From Corynebacterium senegalense (GTDB taxonomy: Bacteria > Actinomycetota > Actinomycetes > Mycobacteriales > Mycobacteriaceae): 64,000 bases of DNA. Both the position numbers and the translations under genes were made by a program. This document shows, piece after piece, positions 43,108 through 53,154 of this stretch (positions are counted from its first letter, which is position 1; every line of letters starts with the position of its first letter). The DNA lies in NCBI RefSeq assembly GCF_900411315.1, contig NZ_LS990887.1, positions 1,194,320-1,258,319 of the forward strand. Reading direction: 5' to 3'. The notes under the pieces were generated by a model. That model was not told the origin of the DNA and ran no database searches. It saw nothing but the letters and a program-made list of their open reading frames with translations.

Positions 43108-44532
43108 TCAGGCCTCGACGGCGACGGGCTCGCGCTTGGCGACGCCCACCCCGCCCGCCAGGCCGAGCACGGCGGCCACGGCGGACAGCCCGATCCCCGC
43201 CCACACCGCCGCGGCGGCGCCGCCGTTGCCCACGGCGGACAGCGCGGCGGTGGACCAGTGCATCGGCAGGGCGCTGGACACGCCGGCCGCGACCGCGGAG
43301 ACCGAGCCGGTCGCCGCGACCTTCCACACCCAGCCGACGAGCCCGACCTGCACCGCAGCGAGCACCGCCGCCGCGGCACCGCCGGCGCGGGGGCCGAACG
43401 CCGCGAGGAGGAGGGTGGACAGGCCGGCGGAGGCGTAGGTCCCCGCGGCCGCCGCGGCGAAGGCCACGGCCAGGGCCGCGGGCGACATGCCCACGCCGAG
43501 CAGGTACACGAGGAGGAAACCGAGCAGGGAGACGAAGGCTCCGCCCGCGCCGAGGACCCACCAGCGCTGCCGCGGCAGCGCCCGGGCGAGCCCAGCCAGG
43601 CCGAGTCCGCCGATGACGAGCAGGGCGCTGACCAGCATCGCGGCCAGGGGAGCCAGGGCGGAGGCGGGGGCATTCTCCTCGCCCTGCGCCGACGCGGCAC
43701 CTGCGGCGGCCGGCGCGGCGGCGGGCAGGGCGCGGCGCACGGCGTCGATCTTGTCGGAGGTCAGGCCGGCGACCTGGTCGAGCTTGTCCGAGCCCTCGTG
43801 CAGCTGGCCGATGCCCTCCCCGGCGGCCCCCGCGCCGTTGTTGAGCTCACCGAGCCCGTTGGCCAGCTGGGCGGCGCCCTTCGTCGCCGAGTAGACGCCG
43901 TCGTGGTAGGCGTAGCCGGGCACCGAGAGCTGGTTGGCCACCTCGCGCGAGCCGCTCTTGAGCTCGTTCATCTGCGCGACGACATCCGGGGGCAGCTCCG
44001 CCGTCTCCGCCTGCTGGCGCAGCCCCTGCAGCGCGTCGCGGGCCTTCACCACATCCGGGTCCTTCGACCCATTCATGTCGGCGAGCGCGCTGTCGATGCC
44101 GCTGACCACCTGCCCGCGCACCGCCTGGAAGCCGACCACCTGGTCGACGACGCCGCCGACTGCGTCGGCCACCTGGGTGGCGCCCGTGGCGAGCTGACCG
44201 GTCCCCGCCTGCAGCTGCACCATCCCCTGGGAGAGCTCCTGCGCCCCGGAGTTGGCGGCGGCGATGCCGTCGATAAGCTCCTTCGAGCCCCCGTCGAGCT
44301 GGGCGACACCGTCCTTGAGCTGCGCCGTCCCCTTCGTCAGAAAGCCGGCTTGGGTGGCGGCCTCCCCCGCTGCCCGGCGCGCGTCGACGAGATTGTCGGG
44401 GCCGGGCGCGGCGGACGGCGCTCCCGTCGGGCCGTCGTCCGCGGCCCCGGAGGACCAGGTGCTCGCCGGGCTCATCGGGAGGAAGGCCCCGGCGACGAGG
44501 AGCGCGGCCGCGGGCAGTAGACGCCATTTCAT
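43108..44532 (-). CDS. YhgE/Pip-like membrane protein
   Basis: 474 residues. A signal-anchor helix (1-25) is followed by a long extracytoplasmic region of heptad-like repeats rich in the pattern xQLxxGxxxLxxG (about 60-260), then six membrane helices (about 295-470) resembling the ABC-2/YhgE C-terminal half. The family is linked to type VII secretion loci and envelope export, but no such genes are in the window. Function unknown. Confidence 0.8.
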   Translation of the reverse strand: MKWRLLPAAALLVAGAFLPMSPASTWSSGAADDGPTGAPSAAPGPDNLVDARRAAGEAATQAGFLTKGTAQLKDGVAQLDGGSKELIDGIAAANSGAQELSQGMVQLQAGTGQLATGATQVADAVGGVVDQVVGFQAVRGQVVSGIDSALADMNGSKDPDVVKARDALQGLRQQAETAELPPDVVAQMNELKSGSREVANQLSVPGYAYHDGVYSATKGAAQLANGLGELNNGAGAAGEGIGQLHEGSDKLDQVAGLTSDKIDAVRRALPAAAPAAAGAASAQGEENAPASALAPLAAMLVSALLVIGGLGLAGLARALPRQRWWVLGAGGAFVSLLGFLLVYLLGVGMSPAALAVAFAAAAAGTYASAGLSTLLLAAFGPRAGGAAAAVLAAVQVGLVGWVWKVAATGSVSAVAAGVSSALPMHWSTAALSAVGNGGAAAAVWAGIGLSAVAAVLGLAGGVGVAKREPVAVEA

Positions 44533-44705
44533 GTCTGGGAATATAGCCCCGGGGCCCGCCGCCCCGCGCCAGGCTCACCGGGCCCGGGGCGGGCCGGTTT
44601 TGTGCAACCGTTTCGGGCTGTCTTGGGGAATTGCTACCCTTTAACTTGTTTTAACGGTTTCCCAACACACGTAACAAGCTGCTAGTCGGCTTTAGAGAGG
44701 CGCAC

Positions 44706-47621
44706 ATGACTTTACCTCTCGTGCTCGCACTGGTCGGGGCGGCGGTGGCGCTGTCTCCCGTACTGGTGCGGTTTCTGGACAGGAAGGCGGGGTGGCCGCT
44801 CGGGCTGGTGCTCATCGCCGCCGCCGTCGTCCTCGGGCGCGAGTACCCGCGCGTAGCGGACGGGCGCGACGTCACCTGGGGGGTGCCGTGGGCGCGGGAC
44901 CTCCTCGGGTCGGGCACGCAGGTCGACTTCGCGCTGCGCGCCGACGGCCTGAGCATCTTCTTCGCGATGCTCGCGCTGGTCATCGGCGCGGTTGTCCTCA
45001 TATACTCCGCCGCCTACCTCCCCAGCGGCAAAGGCAACGTCAGCTTCTACACCATCATGACGGCGTTCACGCTCTCCGTGCTGCTGCTCGTCCTGGCGGA
45101 TGACGTCGTGCTCCTCTTCGTGGCGTGGGAGCTGGTCTCGCTGGCGTCCTTCCTGCTCATCGCCCGCTCCGGGTCGTCGGGTGAGGCCGGGTCCTACCGC
45201 ACCCTCATTCTCACCTTTTTCGGTGGCCTGACGCTGCTCGCCGCCCTCGGCCTGGCGGCCGTCGCGGCCGGGACGACGAACCTCTCGGGCATCCTCGCCT
45301 CCGACGTCTTCGCGCAGCGCCCGGCGCTGACCACCACGATCGCGGTTCTGGTGGCCGCCTCGGCCTTCACCAAAGCGGCGCAGTTCCCCTTCCACTTCTG
45401 GCTTCCCGAGGCGATGGCGGCGGCCACCCCGGTCTCGGCCTTCCTCCACGCCGCGGCGGTGGTCAAGGCCGGCATCTACCTACTGCTGCGCTTCTCGACG
45501 ATCTTCCACGACGTCCCCGTGTGGAACACGCTGCTGCTGGTCGTCGGCCTGTTCACCGCGATCATGTCCGCGCTGTTCGCCATCACGAAGACCGACCTGA
45601 AGCACCTCACCGCCTACTCCACGGTCTCCCACCTGGGCTGGATCGTCGCCGCGATCGGCGTGGGCAGCGAGATCGCGCTGGCCGCGGCGCTGCTGCACAC
45701 GCTGGCGCACGCCCTGTTCAAATCCTCCCTGTTCATGCTCATCGGCGTGGTCGACCACGAGGCGGGCACGCGCGACGTGCGCCGCCTGGGCAAGCTCTAC
45801 GACAAAATGCCCTTCACCTTCGGCTCCACGGTGGTGGCCGCCGCCTCGATGGCCGCCGTGCCCCCGCTGTTCGGCTTCGTGTCCAAGGAGTCCATCCTCA
45901 CCGCCTTCGAGGAGGCCCCGGCGGGGCCGGTTCTCCTCGTCGTCGCCGGCGTGGCGGCGCTGCTGACCTTCATCTACTCCGCCAAGATCGTCTTTGGCGC
46001 CTTCGTGGACGGCACGGAGGACATGTCGGAGGCGCACGAGGCGCCCGTGGCGCTGTGGCTGCCCGCGGCCCTGCCCGGCCTGACCTCCCTGGTCCTGCCC
46101 TTCGCGCTGAGCCGGGTGGACGAGCCCCTCGCGGCCGGCGTGCGCGCGGTCACGGGTGACGCGCAGTTCCACACGCACACCGCCGTGTGGCACGGGGTGA
46201 CGGCGCCGCTGCTGGTCTCCCTCGTCGTCGTCGGGGCCGGCGTCGCCTTCCTCTTCGTCCGCGCTCGCGTCTTCGCCGCGGTGGACAACCGCCAGCTGCT
46301 CCCGCTCAGCGGCAACGACATCCTCGTGCTGCTGAACAAGGCGCTGACGCGGCTCGGTCGCTGGTTCGGTGTCCCGGCCGACGGGCTCAACCCCTCGCGC
46401 CACCTCGTGTGGCTGGTCGGCTCGGTGGTCGCCCTCGGGCTGTCCACCATTCTGCTCACCTCGGGCATCGACGGCGTCACCCCCGCCGACCGCGCCCCCG
46501 GGCTGACCAACTGGTGGGACCTGATCCCCTTCGCCATCATCGCCCTCTCGGTCGCCGGGATGGTGCACACCCGCAGCCGCCTCGCCACGGCGGTCCTCCT
46601 CGGCACCGTCGGGGTGGGCATGTCCCTGCAGATGCTGCTGCTCGGCGCCCCGGACGTGGCCCTGACGCAGGTGCTGGTGGAGTCGCTGACCGTGGTGGTC
46701 ATCATGGTGGTGCTGCGCTACCAGCCGCGCGCCTTCCCGAAGACCCCGGCGCGCCGCCGCTGGGCGGCAGGCGTGCTCGCCGTGCTCGCGGGCGTGGTCG
46801 CCTTTGCCGGCGTGTACGGGCTGACCGGCCGGCGCGAGCGCTCCGACCTGGCCATGTGGTACCTCGCGGAGGGCGGCCTGAAGACGGGCGCCGACAACAT
46901 CGTCGCCGTCATCATCGTCGAGTTCCGTGGCTTCGATACCCTGGGCGAGCTCTCCGTGCTGGGCATGGCCGCCGTGGTCATCCTCGCGGTGACCCAGTCG
47001 ATGCCGCGCCACATGTTCGAGGCCGGCACGCGCCCGCGCCCCTTCGGCCAGTCGCAGCTCAACTCGATGCCGCTGCGCAAGGCGAGCGCCCTGGTCACCC
47101 CGGTGCTGCTCGTCCTGTCGGTGCTCATCTTCTTCCGCGGCCACACCGCCCCGGGCGGCGGCTTCGTCGCGGCGCTGGTCATGGCCACGTCCTTCGCGCT
47201 GAGCTACCTCTCGCGCGGGGCGGACGCGTACGTCGTCAAGCTGCTCACCCCCTCGCGCCTGGCTGCGTGGGGCATCATCATCGCGATCAGCTCGGGCTTC
47301 CTCGGCTTCGTCGAGGGCGGCTTCATGTACGCCATCCACGGCGAGGTCGCCGGGCAGCACCTGACCACCTCCCTGATCTTCGACTTCGGCATCTACCTCG
47401 CGGTTCTGGGCATGATCACCCAGGCCATCAACCACCTCGGCGGCTACCTGCGTCCGGGCACCGAGGTGGAGAACCTGAACTACCGCCGCGGCGACTGGAA
47501 CCCGCTTCCCGACGTCCCCGAGCCCGAGCGGCCGGCCAACGCCGCCAACCCCCGCCCGGCGCCGATCAACCCGGCGGACGACCCGAAGCCCTTCGCCTCG
47601 AAGGAGGCCACCCACCCATGA
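44706..47621 (+). CDS. mrpA: Mrp Na+/H+ antiporter subunit A with fused B domain
   Basis: 971 residues. The N-terminal ~500 residues are NuoL-like (a proton-translocation core with GLSIFFAML, KFAQFPFHFWLPEAM-type AQFPFHFWLPEAM and a Lys/Glu-containing helix set). The middle holds a DUF4040/MbhE-like segment (LGTVGVGMSLQMLLLGAPDVALTQ). The C-terminal ~200 residues are an MnhB domain (FFRGHTAPGGGFVAAL). So the usual mrpB gene is fused here, as in other corynebacteria. The complex exports Na+ or Li+ in exchange for protons. The stop overlaps mrpC by ATGA. Confidence 0.94.
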   Translation: MTLPLVLALVGAAVALSPVLVRFLDRKAGWPLGLVLIAAAVVLGREYPRVADGRDVTWGVPWARDLLGSGTQVDFALRADGLSIFFAMLALVIGAVVLIYSAAYLPSGKGNVSFYTIMTAFTLSVLLLVLADDVVLLFVAWELVSLASFLLIARSGSSGEAGSYRTLILTFFGGLTLLAALGLAAVAAGTTNLSGILASDVFAQRPALTTTIAVLVAASAFTKAAQFPFHFWLPEAMAAATPVSAFLHAAAVVKAGIYLLLRFSTIFHDVPVWNTLLLVVGLFTAIMSALFAITKTDLKHLTAYSTVSHLGWIVAAIGVGSEIALAAALLHTLAHALFKSSLFMLIGVVDHEAGTRDVRRLGKLYDKMPFTFGSTVVAAASMAAVPPLFGFVSKESILTAFEEAPAGPVLLVVAGVAALLTFIYSAKIVFGAFVDGTEDMSEAHEAPVALWLPAALPGLTSLVLPFALSRVDEPLAAGVRAVTGDAQFHTHTAVWHGVTAPLLVSLVVVGAGVAFLFVRARVFAAVDNRQLLPLSGNDILVLLNKALTRLGRWFGVPADGLNPSRHLVWLVGSVVALGLSTILLTSGIDGVTPADRAPGLTNWWDLIPFAIIALSVAGMVHTRSRLATAVLLGTVGVGMSLQMLLLGAPDVALTQVLVESLTVVVIMVVLRYQPRAFPKTPARRRWAAGVLAVLAGVVAFAGVYGLTGRRERSDLAMWYLAEGGLKTGADNIVAVIIVEFRGFDTLGELSVLGMAAVVILAVTQSMPRHMFEAGTRPRPFGQSQLNSMPLRKASALVTPVLLVLSVLIFFRGHTAPGGGFVAALVMATSFALSYLSRGADAYVVKLLTPSRLAAWGIIIAISSGFLGFVEGGFMYAIHGEVAGQHLTTSLIFDFGIYLAVLGMITQAINHLGGYLRPGTEVENLNYRRGDWNPLPDVPEPERPANAANPRPAPINPADDPKPFASKEATHP

Positions 47622-48061
47622 TCATGGCCCTGACCATCGCCGTCCTCACCGCCGGCGCCGTCTACCTCGTGATGCAGCGCGGCATGGTGCGCATCGTCTT
47701 CGGCATGTCGCTGTTCGGCCACGCGACGAACCTGACCCTGCTCGCGGCGGGCGTGGGCTCGTGGCGCGGCGAGGCGTTCCCCTCCCGCACCCCCGTCGAG
47801 GACATGTCCGATCCCCTCCCCCAGGCCTTCGTGCTCACCGCGATCGTCATCGCCATGGCGACCACGACGATCCTGCTCATGCTGTCCTCGCTGGGCAAGG
47901 ACGACGACACCTCCGACCGCCCGGTCGCCTCCCTGCCGGGCTACGACGCCAACCGCCTCAGCCCGTCGGCGCTGTCCACCGCGGGGCGCCGGGCCCGCCT
48001 CAACCCCAGGAAGCTCGAGGAACCGCACCACATGAACTCACCGGAGGCGAACAACGCATGA
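47618..48061 (+). CDS. mrpC: Mrp antiporter subunit C
   Basis: 147 residues, NuoK-like with three helices (about 1-20, 28-48, 70-92). The FGMSLFGHATNLTLLAAG segment carries the conserved helix. The C-terminal ~45 residues are an extra polar tail (PGYDANRLSPS). ATG overlaps the mrpA stop and the stop overlaps mrpD (ATGA at both ends). Confidence 0.92.
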   Translation: MIMALTIAVLTAGAVYLVMQRGMVRIVFGMSLFGHATNLTLLAAGVGSWRGEAFPSRTPVEDMSDPLPQAFVLTAIVIAMATTTILLMLSSLGKDDDTSDRPVASLPGYDANRLSPSALSTAGRRARLNPRKLEEPHHMNSPEANNA

Positions 48062-49590
48062 CGATGGACGCACTTCTCCCGGTCTTCGTCGCCCTGCCGC
48101 TGATCGTCTCGGCCATCACGGCCCTCAACCCGGTCAAGCCACTTAACGACGCCCTCGCCCTACTCATCCCGGCCATCAACCTCGCCGGCGGCGTGTGGCT
48201 CTACGCCTACACCGCCTCCCACGGCACCATCGGCCACGTCATCGGCCTGTACCAGGGCGGGGTGGGCATCTCGTTTGCGGGCGACCAGTTCTCGGCCGTC
48301 ATGCTGGTGACCACGATGCTCATCGCGCTGACCGCGAACTGGTTCGCCATCGCCGCCGGCGAGACGGAGGCGCGCTACTACACGCCGCTGACGCTGGTGC
48401 TGGTCACGGGCGTGAGCGGCGCCGTGCTCACGGCGGACCTGTTCAACTTCTTCGTCATGATCGAGGTCATGCTGCTGCCCTCCTACGGGCTGATCGCCAT
48501 GACGGGCTCGCGCTTCCGCCTCGTCGCCGCGCGCATGTTCGTGCTGGTGAACCTGGCCGCGTCGACGCTGCTGGTGATGGGCGTGGGCTACATCTACGCC
48601 GTCACGGGCGCGGTCAACCTGGCGGCGCTGAAGGGCGCCGCGGCGGGCAACGGCCCGGTGACGGTGGCCGCGGGGATCGTGGTCATTGCCATCGCCGCCA
48701 AGGCGGGCGTGTTCCCGGTGCACACGTGGTTGCCGCGCTCGTACCCGTCGACAAGCGCCGCGGTGATGGGCCTGTTCTCGGGGCTGCACACGAAGGTGGC
48801 GGTGTACATGCTGTTCCGCCTCTGGGTGATGCTCTTCGACATGGATCCCCGCTGGAACACCCTCATCGTCGTGGTCATGGTCATCTCGATGCTGATCGGC
48901 GGCTTCGCGGGCCTGGCGGAGGCGACAATCCGCCGCGTGCTGGCCTACCAGATGGTCAACGGCATGCCGTTCATCCTGGTCATGCTGGCCTTCACCAGCG
49001 ACGACCCGCGCCGCGCGCTGGCGGCGGGCCTGATCTACACGCTGCACCACATGGTCACCGTCGGCGCGCTGGTGCTCAACACCGGCGCGATCGAGGAGAC
49101 CTACGGCACGGGCACGCTGTCGAAGCTGTCCGGCCTGGCGCGGCGCGACCCGCTCACCTCGGCGGTCTTCGCCACCGGCGCGCTGTCCATCGTGGGCTTC
49201 CCGCCGTTTTCGGGTGTTTTCGGCAAGGTTGCCGTGGTCTTCGCGGCCGCCACGCCCGGCGACTGGCGCAGCTGGGTGGTCATCGCCGCGATCATCGTGG
49301 CCTCCTTCGGCGCCCTACTGTCGATGATGCGGGTGTGGAAGGAAGTCTTCTGGGGCCGCCCGATGCAGCACTACCCCGCCGCGCTCAACGTGCGCGCCCG
49401 GCTGCTCGCCCCCTCCGCCATGCTGATGCTGATCTCGGTGGGGATGTTCCTCGCCTCGGGCCCGCTCTGGGGGGCGTCGACGGCCGCGGTGGACGCCCTG
49501 CTGGACACGGATTCCTACACCTCCGCCGTCCTCGGCGACGACCCAATCGGCGTCCCCGACATTGACAACCTCCAGGGAGGACGCAGCTAA
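48058..49590 (+). CDS. mrpD: Mrp antiporter subunit D
   Basis: 510 residues, NuoM/N-like, 13-14 membrane helices. Conserved segments include FFVMIEVMLLPSYGL, the Lys-bearing KAGVFPVHTWLPRSYP and GLHTKVAVYMLFRL. It is a second proton-channel subunit beside MrpA. A stop/start overlap (TAATG) joins it to mrpE. Confidence 0.94.
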   Translation: MTMDALLPVFVALPLIVSAITALNPVKPLNDALALLIPAINLAGGVWLYAYTASHGTIGHVIGLYQGGVGISFAGDQFSAVMLVTTMLIALTANWFAIAAGETEARYYTPLTLVLVTGVSGAVLTADLFNFFVMIEVMLLPSYGLIAMTGSRFRLVAARMFVLVNLAASTLLVMGVGYIYAVTGAVNLAALKGAAAGNGPVTVAAGIVVIAIAAKAGVFPVHTWLPRSYPSTSAAVMGLFSGLHTKVAVYMLFRLWVMLFDMDPRWNTLIVVVMVISMLIGGFAGLAEATIRRVLAYQMVNGMPFILVMLAFTSDDPRRALAAGLIYTLHHMVTVGALVLNTGAIEETYGTGTLSKLSGLARRDPLTSAVFATGALSIVGFPPFSGVFGKVAVVFAAATPGDWRSWVVIAAIIVASFGALLSMMRVWKEVFWGRPMQHYPAALNVRARLLAPSAMLMLISVGMFLASGPLWGASTAAVDALLDTDSYTSAVLGDDPIGVPDIDNLQGGRS

Positions 49591-50033
49591 TGGCTCTGAA
49601 AGGCATCGGCCACGCGCTGGGCTACGGCGCGTGGATCATCAAGGAAATCTTCGCCGCGGGCTTGTCGACGTCCATCGCGGCCTTCAAGCCCGACCCCGGC
49701 ATCCGCCCCATCATCATCTTCTACCCCCTGCGGGTGAGCACCGACTGGGAGCGCTTCTGGTTCTCCACCTCGATCACCGCCACCCCGGGCACCATGTCGA
49801 TCGGCTTCCGCCACGACCCGGACGGGACCGAGCAGAAGATCCTCATCGTGCAGGCGGTCTTCGGCGGGGACCCGGACGGGCTGGTCGAGGACCTGATGGA
49901 CATGGAGGAGCGGGTCTCGCCCCGCGTGAAGAACATCCCGCTCGACCCCTCCACGGTGGCGTGGAGGCCGTACCGGGACCTGGGCCCCGATCAACCGCCG
50001 CGGGATCTTCCCCCCGCTGAAAGGCTGGACTAG
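49590..50033 (+). CDS. mrpE: Mrp antiporter subunit E
   Basis: 147 residues of the MnhE family: one amphipathic N-terminal part (YGAWIIKEIFAAG) then a mixed domain with STSITATPGTMSI. It is shorter at the N-terminus than classical MnhE, lacking a second helix. It may act in assembly of the complex. Confidence 0.88.
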   Translation: MALKGIGHALGYGAWIIKEIFAAGLSTSIAAFKPDPGIRPIIIFYPLRVSTDWERFWFSTSITATPGTMSIGFRHDPDGTEQKILIVQAVFGGDPDGLVEDLMDMEERVSPRVKNIPLDPSTVAWRPYRDLGPDQPPRDLPPAERLD

Positions 50034-50039
50034 AGCATC

Positions 50040-50306
50040 ATGTTTGTTTCAATAATCACCGGGTGCATCGCCGTCATGGCGGCCTGCCTGCTGGTCGGGC
50101 TCGGCGCGCTGATCTGGACGCGCGACGAGCTGTCGCGGGTCGTGATGGCGGACCTGGTCTTCTACGCGATGGTCGCCATCTACCTGCTGTGGACGCTGTT
50201 CAACAGCTCGATGATCTCCTACGAGATCGCGATCCTCGCCGGCCTGGTCTGCGGAGCGATCCCGACGCTCTCGATGGCCCGCATCATCTCGAGGGGGCGA
50301 CGCTGA
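50040..50306 (+). CDS. mrpF: Mrp antiporter subunit F
   Basis: 88 residues with three helices. The conserved DELSRVVMADLVFYAMVA segment carries the Asp typical of MnhF. It ends overlapping the mrpG ATG. Confidence 0.92.
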   Translation: MFVSIITGCIAVMAACLLVGLGALIWTRDELSRVVMADLVFYAMVAIYLLWTLFNSSMISYEIAILAGLVCGAIPTLSMARIISRGRR

Positions 50307-50632
50307 TGACCGTCTGGGAAATCGTCGTCGCCGCCCTCGCCGTCGTGGCGACCCTGTTCACCGTCGCGGCCACCGTGCTGCAGCTGCGCGCGCCGGACGC
50401 GCTGACGCGCGCCAACCTGCTGGGCCCCCTCGTCTGCGTGGCCTTCCCGATCCTCATCCTGGCCAAGCTGATCTACTCGTGGTCCACCACCGGCTTCGAC
50501 CTCAACGACCTGGTGCGCGCGGTGCTCGCGGTGGCGGGCGTCTGGATCGTCGCCTCCGTCGCCACGTTCGTGATGGGCCGGTCCATTTACGGCGTGACTG
50601 TCGTCGATAAGGCGTCCAACGACCTGCGCTAA
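50306..50632 (+). CDS. mrpG: Mrp antiporter subunit G
   Basis: 108 residues from ATG 50306, overlapping the mrpF stop (TGATG). Three helices, with LRAPDALTRANLLGPLV as the MnhG signature. It closes the operon and is followed by a terminator. Confidence 0.92.
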   Translation: MTVWEIVVAALAVVATLFTVAATVLQLRAPDALTRANLLGPLVCVAFPILILAKLIYSWSTTGFDLNDLVRAVLAVAGVWIVASVATFVMGRSIYGVTVVDKASNDLR

Positions 50633-50650
50633 AGCGGCGCGCAACGGCAA

Positions 50651-50682
50651 AAGGCCCGCTCCCCCTACGGGGAGCGGGCCTT
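50651..50682. terminator. bidirectional terminator between mrp operon and katA
   Basis: AAGGCCCGCTCCCC pairs with GGGGAGCGGGCCTT around CTAC. It serves mrpG (+) and katA (-). Confidence 0.93.
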
Positions 50683-50703
50683 AACGCGTGGGCCTGTCCG
50701 GGC

Positions 50704-52299
50704 TTAGAAGACCGTGGACTGGTCTTCCTTCTCGTCGAACTTGGCAGCCTCGCGCTTGCGTGCGAGCTCCGCGCGCAGCTTCTGCTCGAGATCCTTGTCC
50801 ACGTTGCCCCAGTAGGCGAAGGTGCGCTCCTCGACGTCCTTGTCCTCGATCGGGAGCATCTTGTTGGTCACGTTGTTGATGAAGCGCTCCTTGGCGGCGT
50901 CATCGAACACCTCGCGGTACAGGGTGCCGGCCTGGCCGAAGTCGTCGTCCTCGGCGTGCTTGACGTAGGCGGCGCGCACCAGGTCGGTGCCGTGCGGGTC
51001 CGGATTGACGTAGAGGTTCTCCGCCTGGCCGTAGTCGGTGTGGTTGGAGGAGGAGTCCTCGCCGTTGTCCAGGTAGCCCGCGCCCTTGCCGGTGCGGTTC
51101 GGGGAGTAGTTCGGCTCGCCCTCGTTGTTGAAGAAGTACGCCATGGAGCCGCGCTCAGCGTAGGTGTTGACCTCGTTGATCGGGCGGTTGACCGGGAGGT
51201 CCTTGTAGTTGGCGCCGATGCGGTAGCGGTGTTGGTCGGCGTACGCGAAGACGCGGGCCTGCAGCATGCGGTCCGGGGACAGGCCGACGCCCGGGACGAT
51301 GTTGGCCGGGTCGAGGGCGATCTGCTCGATCTGGGCGTGGTAGTTCTTCGGGTTGCGGTTGAGCACGAAGTAGCCCACGTCCACCAGCGGGTAGTCCTTC
51401 TGGGACCAGGTCTTGGTCAGGTCGAAGGGGTTGAAGCGGTAGTTCTCCGCGTCCTCGAACGGCATGATCTGGACCTTGACGTCCCAGATCGGGAAGTCGC
51501 CGCGGTCGATCGCGTCGTAGAGGTCCTGGCGGTGGTAGTCGGCGTTCTTGCCGGCCATCTCGGCGGCCTCTTCGTCGGTGAAGGTCTCCCAGCCCTGGCG
51601 GGTCTTGAAGTGGTACTTGATCCAGACCGGGGTGCCCTCCTCGTTGACCCACTGGAAGGTGTGGGAGCCGAAGCCGTCCTGGTGGCGGGAGGTCTTCGGG
51701 GTGCCGCGGTCGCCGAGCAGGTAGGTCACCTGGTGCGCGGACTCCGGGGTGCGGGACCAGAAGTCCCACTGCATCTCGTCGGAGCGCAGGCCGGTGTTGG
51801 GCTGGCGCTTCTGGGAGTGGATGAAGTCCGGGAACTTCATGCCGTCGCGCAGGAAGAAGGTCGGGGTGTTGTTGCCGACGATGTCGTAGTTGCCGTCCTC
51901 GGTGTAGAAACGCAGCGCGAAGCCGTGGACGTCGCGCCAGGTGTCCGGGGAGCCGGCCTCACCGGCGACGGTGGAGAAGCGGGCGGCCATCGGGGTGACG
52001 GTGCCCGGCTGGAAGAGCTTGGCCTTGGTGTACTTGGACACGTCCTCGGTGATGTGCAGCTCACCGAAGGCACCGTGCCCCTTGGCGTGGGGGATGCGCT
52101 CGGGAACGTTCTCGCGGTTGAAGTGCGCAAGCTTCTCAATCAGGTGGATGTCATCCAGCGCGTTCGGGCCCTGGCGGCCCGCGGTTGCGGAGATGTTCTC
52201 CGACGCGACCGGCTGGCCGCCGAGCTGGGTGGTCTTGCCGTTGCCGGCAGGACGCTCGCCGCGCGCGACGATGTTCTCTGCCTTGGAATTCTCTGCCAT
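50704..52299 (-). CDS. katA: monofunctional haem catalase
   Basis: 531 residues. The distal His lies in RIPHAKGHGAFGEL, the distal Asn in VGNNTPTFF and the proximal haem Tyr in RVFAYADQHRYRIG. Size is that of small-subunit, clade-3-type catalases. GAGGAGG ahead of ATG gives a strong ribosome site. A quasi-palindromic CCTTAAAAAGG (52319-52329) lies in the leader. KatA destroys hydrogen peroxide. It is divergent from sigC, as in C. glutamicum. Confidence 0.96.
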   Translation of the reverse strand: MAENSKAENIVARGERPAGNGKTTQLGGQPVASENISATAGRQGPNALDDIHLIEKLAHFNRENVPERIPHAKGHGAFGELHITEDVSKYTKAKLFQPGTVTPMAARFSTVAGEAGSPDTWRDVHGFALRFYTEDGNYDIVGNNTPTFFLRDGMKFPDFIHSQKRQPNTGLRSDEMQWDFWSRTPESAHQVTYLLGDRGTPKTSRHQDGFGSHTFQWVNEEGTPVWIKYHFKTRQGWETFTDEEAAEMAGKNADYHRQDLYDAIDRGDFPIWDVKVQIMPFEDAENYRFNPFDLTKTWSQKDYPLVDVGYFVLNRNPKNYHAQIEQIALDPANIVPGVGLSPDRMLQARVFAYADQHRYRIGANYKDLPVNRPINEVNTYAERGSMAYFFNNEGEPNYSPNRTGKGAGYLDNGEDSSSNHTDYGQAENLYVNPDPHGTDLVRAAYVKHAEDDDFGQAGTLYREVFDDAAKERFINNVTNKMLPIEDKDVEERTFAYWGNVDKDLEQKLRAELARKREAAKFDEKEDQSTVF

Positions 52300-52469
52300 C
52301 GTGATTGGCCTCCTCTATCCCTTAAAAAGGTTTTATTATCAGTCGGGGTCATTTTATATCCTACCCGGAGTCACGGGGACCGGCAACGGATTTCAGGCTT
52401 CTCCTAAACCACGCCCTTGCGCCCTCGCAGTGAGCGGGGCCGGGCCACCCGGCTGGTAGTCTTCCACCT

Positions 52470-53015
52470 GTGAGCAGCAGAAACGACGACTACGTCACCG
52501 ACCTCGCCCTTCGGGCCGGGCGCGGCGACGAGGCTGCTCTCTCCGAGTTCATCAGGGAGACGCAGGACGACGTCTGGCGGCTTTTGGCCCACCTCGCCGG
52601 CCGCGAGCACGCCGACGACCTCACGCAGGAGACGTACCTGCGGGTTCTCGGCGCCCTGCCCCGTTTCGCCGCCCGCTCCTCCGCCCGCACCTGGCTGCTC
52701 TCGCTGGCGAGGCGCGCGTGGATCGACTCGGTGCGCCACGACATGGCCCGGCCGCGCAAGTCGGCCGCCGAGTACAGCGACGTCGCGGCCTTCGAGCCGA
52801 GCCCCGACAACCCCAACACCTGGTCCGAGCTCATCGACGCCCGCGCGCTTCTCGACGCCCTCCCGGCCGAACGCCGCGAGGCCCTCATCCTCACCCAGGT
52901 GCTCGGCTACACCTACGAGGAGGCGGCGAAGATCTCGGGCGTGCGTGTGGGAACCATCCGCTCCCGGGTGGCGCGCGCCCGGCGCGACCTCATCGAGGGC
53001 GCCGGGCAGCAGTGA
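52470..53015 (+). CDS. sigC: ECF sigma factor SigC
   Basis: 181 residues with region 2 (EHADDLTQETYLRVL) and region 4 (LPAERREALILTQVLGYTYEEAAKISGVRVGTIRSR). Located beside katA, the same place as SigC in C. glutamicum, an ECF factor linked to respiratory-chain stress. No anti-sigma gene is adjacent. GTG 52470 follows a possible -10 (TAGTCT, 52456-52461), so it may be leaderless. Confidence 0.9.
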   Translation: MSSRNDDYVTDLALRAGRGDEAALSEFIRETQDDVWRLLAHLAGREHADDLTQETYLRVLGALPRFAARSSARTWLLSLARRAWIDSVRHDMARPRKSAAEYSDVAAFEPSPDNPNTWSELIDARALLDALPAERREALILTQVLGYTYEEAAKISGVRVGTIRSRVARARRDLIEGAGQQ

Positions 53016-53154
53016 GCCGCCCCGCTTACCTTCTCCGCACAGTGCGAAACCTCGTTGCTCAGCCACTAACATAATTTGGGCTGTATACGACTTTCACCGG
53101 GGCCCGGCTCCCGCCGGGCTCCCACCTGACACTTTTCGGAGCCACTGACACACC

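Noticed and set aside
45480..47615. A 711-codon frame opposite mrpA
   Set aside because: Antisense shadow. The composition (Gly, Arg, His, Asp, Gln) is that of a non-coding frame in GC-rich DNA.
52319..52360. A possible DtxR or OxyR site in front of katA
   Set aside because: CCTTAAAAAGG and the AT-rich stretch do not match the DtxR consensus, and I cannot judge an OxyR site by eye.
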